Shown in pieces: positions 60,868-64,000 of a stretch of DNA of 64,000 bases; the first letter of the stretch is position 1, and each line of letters starts with the position of its first letter. The stretch lies in NCBI RefSeq assembly GCF_039062465.1, contig NZ_JBCLNF010000002.1, positions 315,740 to 379,739 on the forward strand. The letters are read 5' to 3'. A program made the translations under genes and the position numbers. This DNA comes from Parolsenella sp958406235. GTDB lineage: Bacteria; Actinomycetota; Coriobacteriia; Coriobacteriales; Atopobiaceae. Below the pieces are notes generated by a model, which saw only the letters and a program-made list of their open reading frames with translations, was not told the origin of the DNA and did no database searches.

Positions 60868-61492
60868 TCCGTTCAACCAGCGCAACATGTCCAAGATCGG
60901 CACCGGTGCCGCTAATGCCGATGCCGAGGCCGAGAAGCCCGCTTCCGCAGGCATGGCCCGCAAGTCGCCTAGCTCCGCCAAGCCCGCTCGTGAGGCTGCC
61001 GGTTCCGTGCGCGTCGTGAAGCAGCACAAGAACCTCGACGGCTCCACCTCCACCGTCGGCATGACGAAGGAGGAGAAGAAGGCTCAGCGTAACGCCGAGC
61101 GCGAAGAGGAGCGCTTCGTTGAGGGTCTCGTCGACTCCGTCATGAAGCTCGATCCGCTGTACAGGAAGTATCGTCGTACGTGGTGGATCTTCATGGCCAT
61201 CGGCGTCGTGTGCGTCGCCCTCTCGTTCGGCTGCGGCTACATCGACTCGCCCGCTGGTGAGAACATCTTCAAGCTCGGCACTATCGGCGGTATTGCCTCC
61301 GTCGTGTTTCTCTTCCTCGCCTATGCGTTCATCATCACGACGATCGTGTGGGAGTTTAAGATGATTCGTCCGCTCCGCAGGACTGCCGAGCACAAGATCT
61401 CCAGCATGAGCGACAAGAAGCGTCACGCCCTCATGGAGGAAATCTACGAGGCCGAGGAAAAGCGTCGCGCCGAGAAGAAGTCTGGCAAGTAG
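60854..61492 (+). CDS. two-segment membrane protein of unknown function
   Basis: A 212-residue protein with a disordered, charged N-terminal part (1-105), two membrane segments (about 112-132 and 146-170) and a Lys/Glu-rich helical end. It overlaps purC by 14 bases, with AAGGAGAGC as ribosome site, so it is co-translated with purC. The family is not recognised with confidence. It resembles Actinobacteria membrane proteins with long cytoplasmic tails. Confidence 0.78.
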   Translation: MSQRSPFNQRNMSKIGTGAANADAEAEKPASAGMARKSPSSAKPAREAAGSVRVVKQHKNLDGSTSTVGMTKEEKKAQRNAEREEERFVEGLVDSVMKLDPLYRKYRRTWWIFMAIGVVCVALSFGCGYIDSPAGENIFKLGTIGGIASVVFLFLAYAFIITTIVWEFKMIRPLRRTAEHKISSMSDKKRHALMEEIYEAEEKRRAEKKSGK

Positions 61493-61593
61493 TTTGTGTT
61501 CCTCATCAGCTCGATAGACCGAAGGGTCCGAGAGCTGTAGAATATTCTTCCGTTCGCATTAGTGCGAGCGCCGCCAATGGCGGGATATAGTCT

Positions 61594-61669
61594 GCCTTCG
61601 TAGCTCAGGGGATAGAGCACCGCTCTCCTAAAGCGGGTGTCGGCCGTTCGAATCGGCCCGGGGGCACCA
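61594..61669 (+). tRNA. tRNA-Arg(CCT)
   Basis: A 76-base tRNA with acceptor GCCTTCG/CGGGGGC (two G-T pairs), encoded CCA and anticodon loop CTCCTAA (anticodon CCT). tRNA-Arg genes are common integration sites, and accessory genes follow. Confidence 0.95.
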
Positions 61670-61676
61670 GACATTC

Positions 61677-61715
61677 AACAGGCCAGGGGTATCGAGTCCC
61701 TGGCCTGTTTCTGTG
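61677..61715 (+). terminator. terminator after tRNA-Arg
   Basis: A perfect 12-bp stem (AACAGGCCAGGG with CCCTGGCCTGTT) and 9-base loop, then TTCTGTG. Confidence 0.85.
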
Positions 61716-61817
61716 TGCTTGGGACAAGTTGTCGAACGAGACAATAAACGAATCAAAACCATTCCGAGTTTAGCCCTTAAAATGATTCGAGACCGGAAAC
61801 GATGTTGGAGGTCCGAC

Positions 61818-62048
61818 ATGTCTGTAAACAAAAAGGAGGCCAAGGAGTTCGTTAAGCGATGGCAGAAACGCCTCTCGGCCATTCCCACGGGCTCCAATAA
61901 CGAGCAGCAGGACACGCAGAAGTTCTGGGTAGACCTGCTAATCAACGTCTTGGGCGTTCCGTCCAACACCATAGATAGCTTCTTTGGCTTCGAGCGCGAG
62001 GCCCGCGGCCATCTCTTCAACCTGTACGCTGAGAGGCTCGGTGAGTGA
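61818..62048 (+). pseudogene. internally deleted class I DNA methyltransferase remnant (MmeI-like ends)
   Basis: A 76-residue frame with a good start (GGAGGTCC before ATG 61818). Residues 1-58 look like the N-terminus of class I/MmeI-like DNA methyltransferases: KKEAKEFVKRWQ ... QQDTQKFWVDLLINVLG ... FFGFERE. The last ten, LFNLYAERLG, look like the C-terminal LF-LYE motif of the same enzymes. The several hundred residues in between, including the SAM and NPPY motifs, are missing. I read this as an in-frame deletion. It overlaps the DUF262 gene by 4 bases (GTGA), so the pair was likely one module. Confidence 0.62.
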
Positions 62049-63820
62049 CGGTGTCGAATTCCATCTATAACCCCATATCGCTAGAGGTCGGCAACCTGCT
62101 GAAAGACGTGCAGACGGGTAAGATTGGCCTGCCTGACTTGCAACGACCCTTTGTATGGGGCAACGACAAGGTCCGTGACCTTCTCGATTCCATGCTTCGG
62201 GGATATCCCATCGGTTATGTGATGTTGTGGGACTCTCCGAGCGATGACGCTGGAAAGAAATCTGTCATAGGGTCGAATCAGAAGACCTACACCGTTCCGA
62301 AGTCCCTCGTCATCGACGGGCAACAGAGACTTACCGCCCTTCTTAGCTCGCTGTATGGTGTGCCCGTGCGCGACAAGAATTTCAAGGAACGTACGGTAAG
62401 AATCGCCTATGACCCTATTGCTCGCATCTTCAAGAATGCTGATGCTTCGACCGAGAAGGATGCGCGTTTCGTGCCCGACGTGTCTGAAACTTTTGGGGCG
62501 AACCACGATAACAGGCTGAGTGCCTATCGCAGGGCGTTCATCAGGCGTCTGAATGAGTCGAATGTCAAAAAAGGCGAGCCTGAGCTTGATGACGATGGTG
62601 AGGATGCCGTCGAGAGTGGACTTAACGCGCTGCTTGGCCTTGAGCGCTACTTGCTACCGACACTGGAGATATCCGAGTCTGCCGACGAGGAGACCGTCTC
62701 GGATATCTTCGTGCGCGTAAATTCGCAGGGACAGGCCCTCAAGCAGGATGACTTCATTATGACCCTGTTGTCGGTCTACGAGCCCGCCATGAGGGGACGT
62801 ATCGAAGAGTTCTGCGCCATGAGCCATGCGCCCGCGAAGGGCACCTCGTATAACCCGCTCATGACCGTCTCGCCGACGCATATCATTCGCGCGACGGTCG
62901 GCGTGGGCTTTAAGAGAGGCCGTCTGCGCTACGCCTACCAGATTCTTAGAGGCAGAGACCTCAAGACAAAGGAGACCACACCGGAGACGCGAGCCGAGAA
63001 TTTCGCCACATTTGGGCAAGCCCTCGATCTCGTTCTTGACTTGAACAACTGGCACGCGTTTATTAACACGCTTGCGGAGTCGGGTTACGTCTGCTCGGAA
63101 CAGGTTGGATCGGGTAACGCGCTTATGTTCTGCTACGCGTTCTACCTTATCGGACGTTACGAGTTCAATATGGAGCCGCTTGCTGTGCGCAGACTCGTGC
63201 GCCGTTGGTATTTCGCCGCTGCCATCACGGGGCTCTATGTTGGATCCTTCGAATCCGAGTTTGAACAGCAACTCAACGACGTCTTGCGACTCGGGAGCGC
63301 TGAAGAGTACCAGGCGTATTTCGACCGCAGGCTCGCTGCCATTATGACGGACGACTATTTCTCTATCACCCTGCCCAATGCTCTCGATGCCAACGAGGCG
63401 ACGGGCCCGACCTGGTGGGGTTTCGTCGCGGCACAGGTCGTGCTTGGTGCCAAGGCTTTGTTCAGCACGGCTCCGTTGTCCCAGCTCCTTCTTACAGGCT
63501 CATCGGGCTCAAAGAAGGCATTGGAAAAGCATCACCTGTTCCCGGACAACTACCTGAAGTCCAAGGGTTACCTCTCGCAGCGGAGCAACCGAGGCAACTT
63601 TACCCTCGTGGACTACCAGAACAATATCTATATCTCAGACGATACCCCGAGCGAGTACGTCAAGAAGTACCGCGGCGCGCTGGGGGAGGACGAGTATCGT
63701 CGCAACTGCGAGGAGCATGCCTTGCCTTTCGGTTTTGAAGACCTTGACTACGAGGAATTCCTTAGCAGACGTAGGCAGCTTATGGGCGAGCTAGTGAAAA
63801 AGGCATACGAACAGCTTTAG
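62045..63820 (+). CDS. DUF262 (ParB-like/GmrS-type) protein with HNH-like end
   Basis: A 591-residue protein. The DUF262 domain (about 8-260) has LPDLQRPFVW (29-38) and IDGQQRLTALL (90-100), the ParB/sulfiredoxin-like nucleotide-binding motif. The C-terminal part carries KHHLFPDNYL (about 494) and NRGNFTLVD, placed like the His and Asn of DUF1524/HNH nucleases. This fits a GmrSD-like restriction or other phage-defence nuclease. The GTG start overlaps the methyltransferase remnant. It stands between tRNA-Arg and a likely IS end, a typical acquired setting. Confidence 0.85.
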   Translation: MTVSNSIYNPISLEVGNLLKDVQTGKIGLPDLQRPFVWGNDKVRDLLDSMLRGYPIGYVMLWDSPSDDAGKKSVIGSNQKTYTVPKSLVIDGQQRLTALLSSLYGVPVRDKNFKERTVRIAYDPIARIFKNADASTEKDARFVPDVSETFGANHDNRLSAYRRAFIRRLNESNVKKGEPELDDDGEDAVESGLNALLGLERYLLPTLEISESADEETVSDIFVRVNSQGQALKQDDFIMTLLSVYEPAMRGRIEEFCAMSHAPAKGTSYNPLMTVSPTHIIRATVGVGFKRGRLRYAYQILRGRDLKTKETTPETRAENFATFGQALDLVLDLNNWHAFINTLAESGYVCSEQVGSGNALMFCYAFYLIGRYEFNMEPLAVRRLVRRWYFAAAITGLYVGSFESEFEQQLNDVLRLGSAEEYQAYFDRRLAAIMTDDYFSITLPNALDANEATGPTWWGFVAAQVVLGAKALFSTAPLSQLLLTGSSGSKKALEKHHLFPDNYLKSKGYLSQRSNRGNFTLVDYQNNIYISDDTPSEYVKKYRGALGEDEYRRNCEEHALPFGFEDLDYEEFLSRRRQLMGELVKKAYEQL

Positions 63821-63923
63821 GCTTGTGGCGTTGCGTGGGGTTTCCTGTGGTCCCAAGACAACTCCAGTTTGGTCATTAATGCCTTAGCGAGGCCATAAAG
63901 AAAGGTGCCCGACGTTCGCTGAG
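63821..63923. other. spacer between the DUF262 gene and a possible IS element
   Basis: 103 bases with no gene, clear terminator or repeat visible. Confidence 0.4.
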
Positions 63924-64000
63924 TGAACTGCGCCCCGAATCTTGGACGGGTTAATTAAAACGCGCGACTAAACCGCCATCAAGGACTGGCTTCGGAACTC
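63924..64000 (+). mobile_element. possible left end of an IS3/IS150-type insertion sequence (runs off the window)
   Basis: TGAACTGCGCCCCGAATCTT at 63924, followed by GGACGGGTTAATT, has the layout of IS150-group terminal repeats (TG-ACTG-CCC-...-TTGGACG). The transposase would lie beyond the window, so this rests on the end sequence alone. Confidence 0.5.

Overview
The window is a chromosomal replication-origin region of a high-GC, Gram-positive bacterium, most likely a Coriobacteriia member related to Olsenella, Parolsenella or Collinsella. This rests on gene order, the MFS-like/LuxR fusion regulator, the sortase-anchored Spy0128-repeat adhesin and the Actinobacteria-type dciA (DUF721) gene between recF and gyrB. 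The genus is inferred from family knowledge; no search was run.

Layout. 1-8.9 kb (minus strand): the start of purA, dnaB, the rpsF-ssb-rpsR-rplI operon, a DUF4013 membrane protein, two tRNA-Ser genes, typA and a small unknown gene. 9.1-18.3 kb: a 2472-residue wall-anchored adhesin and a membrane-bound LuxR regulator, then tRNA-Ala and tRNA-Ile. 18.9-30.6 kb: a bifunctional-nuclease-domain gene, a heavily structured intergenic region, then (minus) gyrA, gyrB, dciA, recF, dnaN, dnaA and a GHKL-ATPase/winged-helix gene. About 30.57-31.06 kb is the best oriC candidate, and gene direction flips here. 31.06-36.4 kb (plus): rpmH-rnpA-yidD-yidC-jag, then rsmG-parA-parB plus a small membrane gene. The rsmG-parB stretch is visibly more AT-rich, and two perfect parS sites lie in the 3' end of rsmG. 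36.5-48 kb: rlmN, ddl, a DinG-type helicase-exonuclease, two tandem WYL regulators, a membrane-anchored coiled-coil protein and an M28-like protein with a very large acidic insert. 48-52 kb (minus): a compact six-ORF surface-protein locus with a class B sortase. 52.4-61.7 kb (plus): tRNA-Gly, M29 aminopeptidase, tRNA-Lys, purB, a TSCPD protein, a Tat lipoprotein, an OmpR-type two-component pair, purC, a small membrane protein and tRNA-Arg. 61.8-64 kb: an apparently internally deleted DNA-methyltransferase remnant overlapping a DUF262 protein, then what looks like the end of an IS3/IS150-type element.

How the genes work together. The core genes cover replication initiation (dnaA, dnaB, dnaN, recF, dciA), supercoiling (gyrA/B), segregation (parA/parB/parS), ribosome and RNase P components, membrane insertion (yidC/yidD) and purine synthesis (purA, purB, purC). 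Three accessory loci stand out: the giant adhesin with its LuxR neighbour, the sortase B surface locus whose layout recalls WxL/csc clusters without obvious homology, and the tRNA-Arg-linked DUF262/methyltransferase remnant. The most unusual single genes are the split M28 protein, which lacks its catalytic Glu pair, and the oriC-adjacent GHKL-winged-helix protein with a Gln-rich linker.
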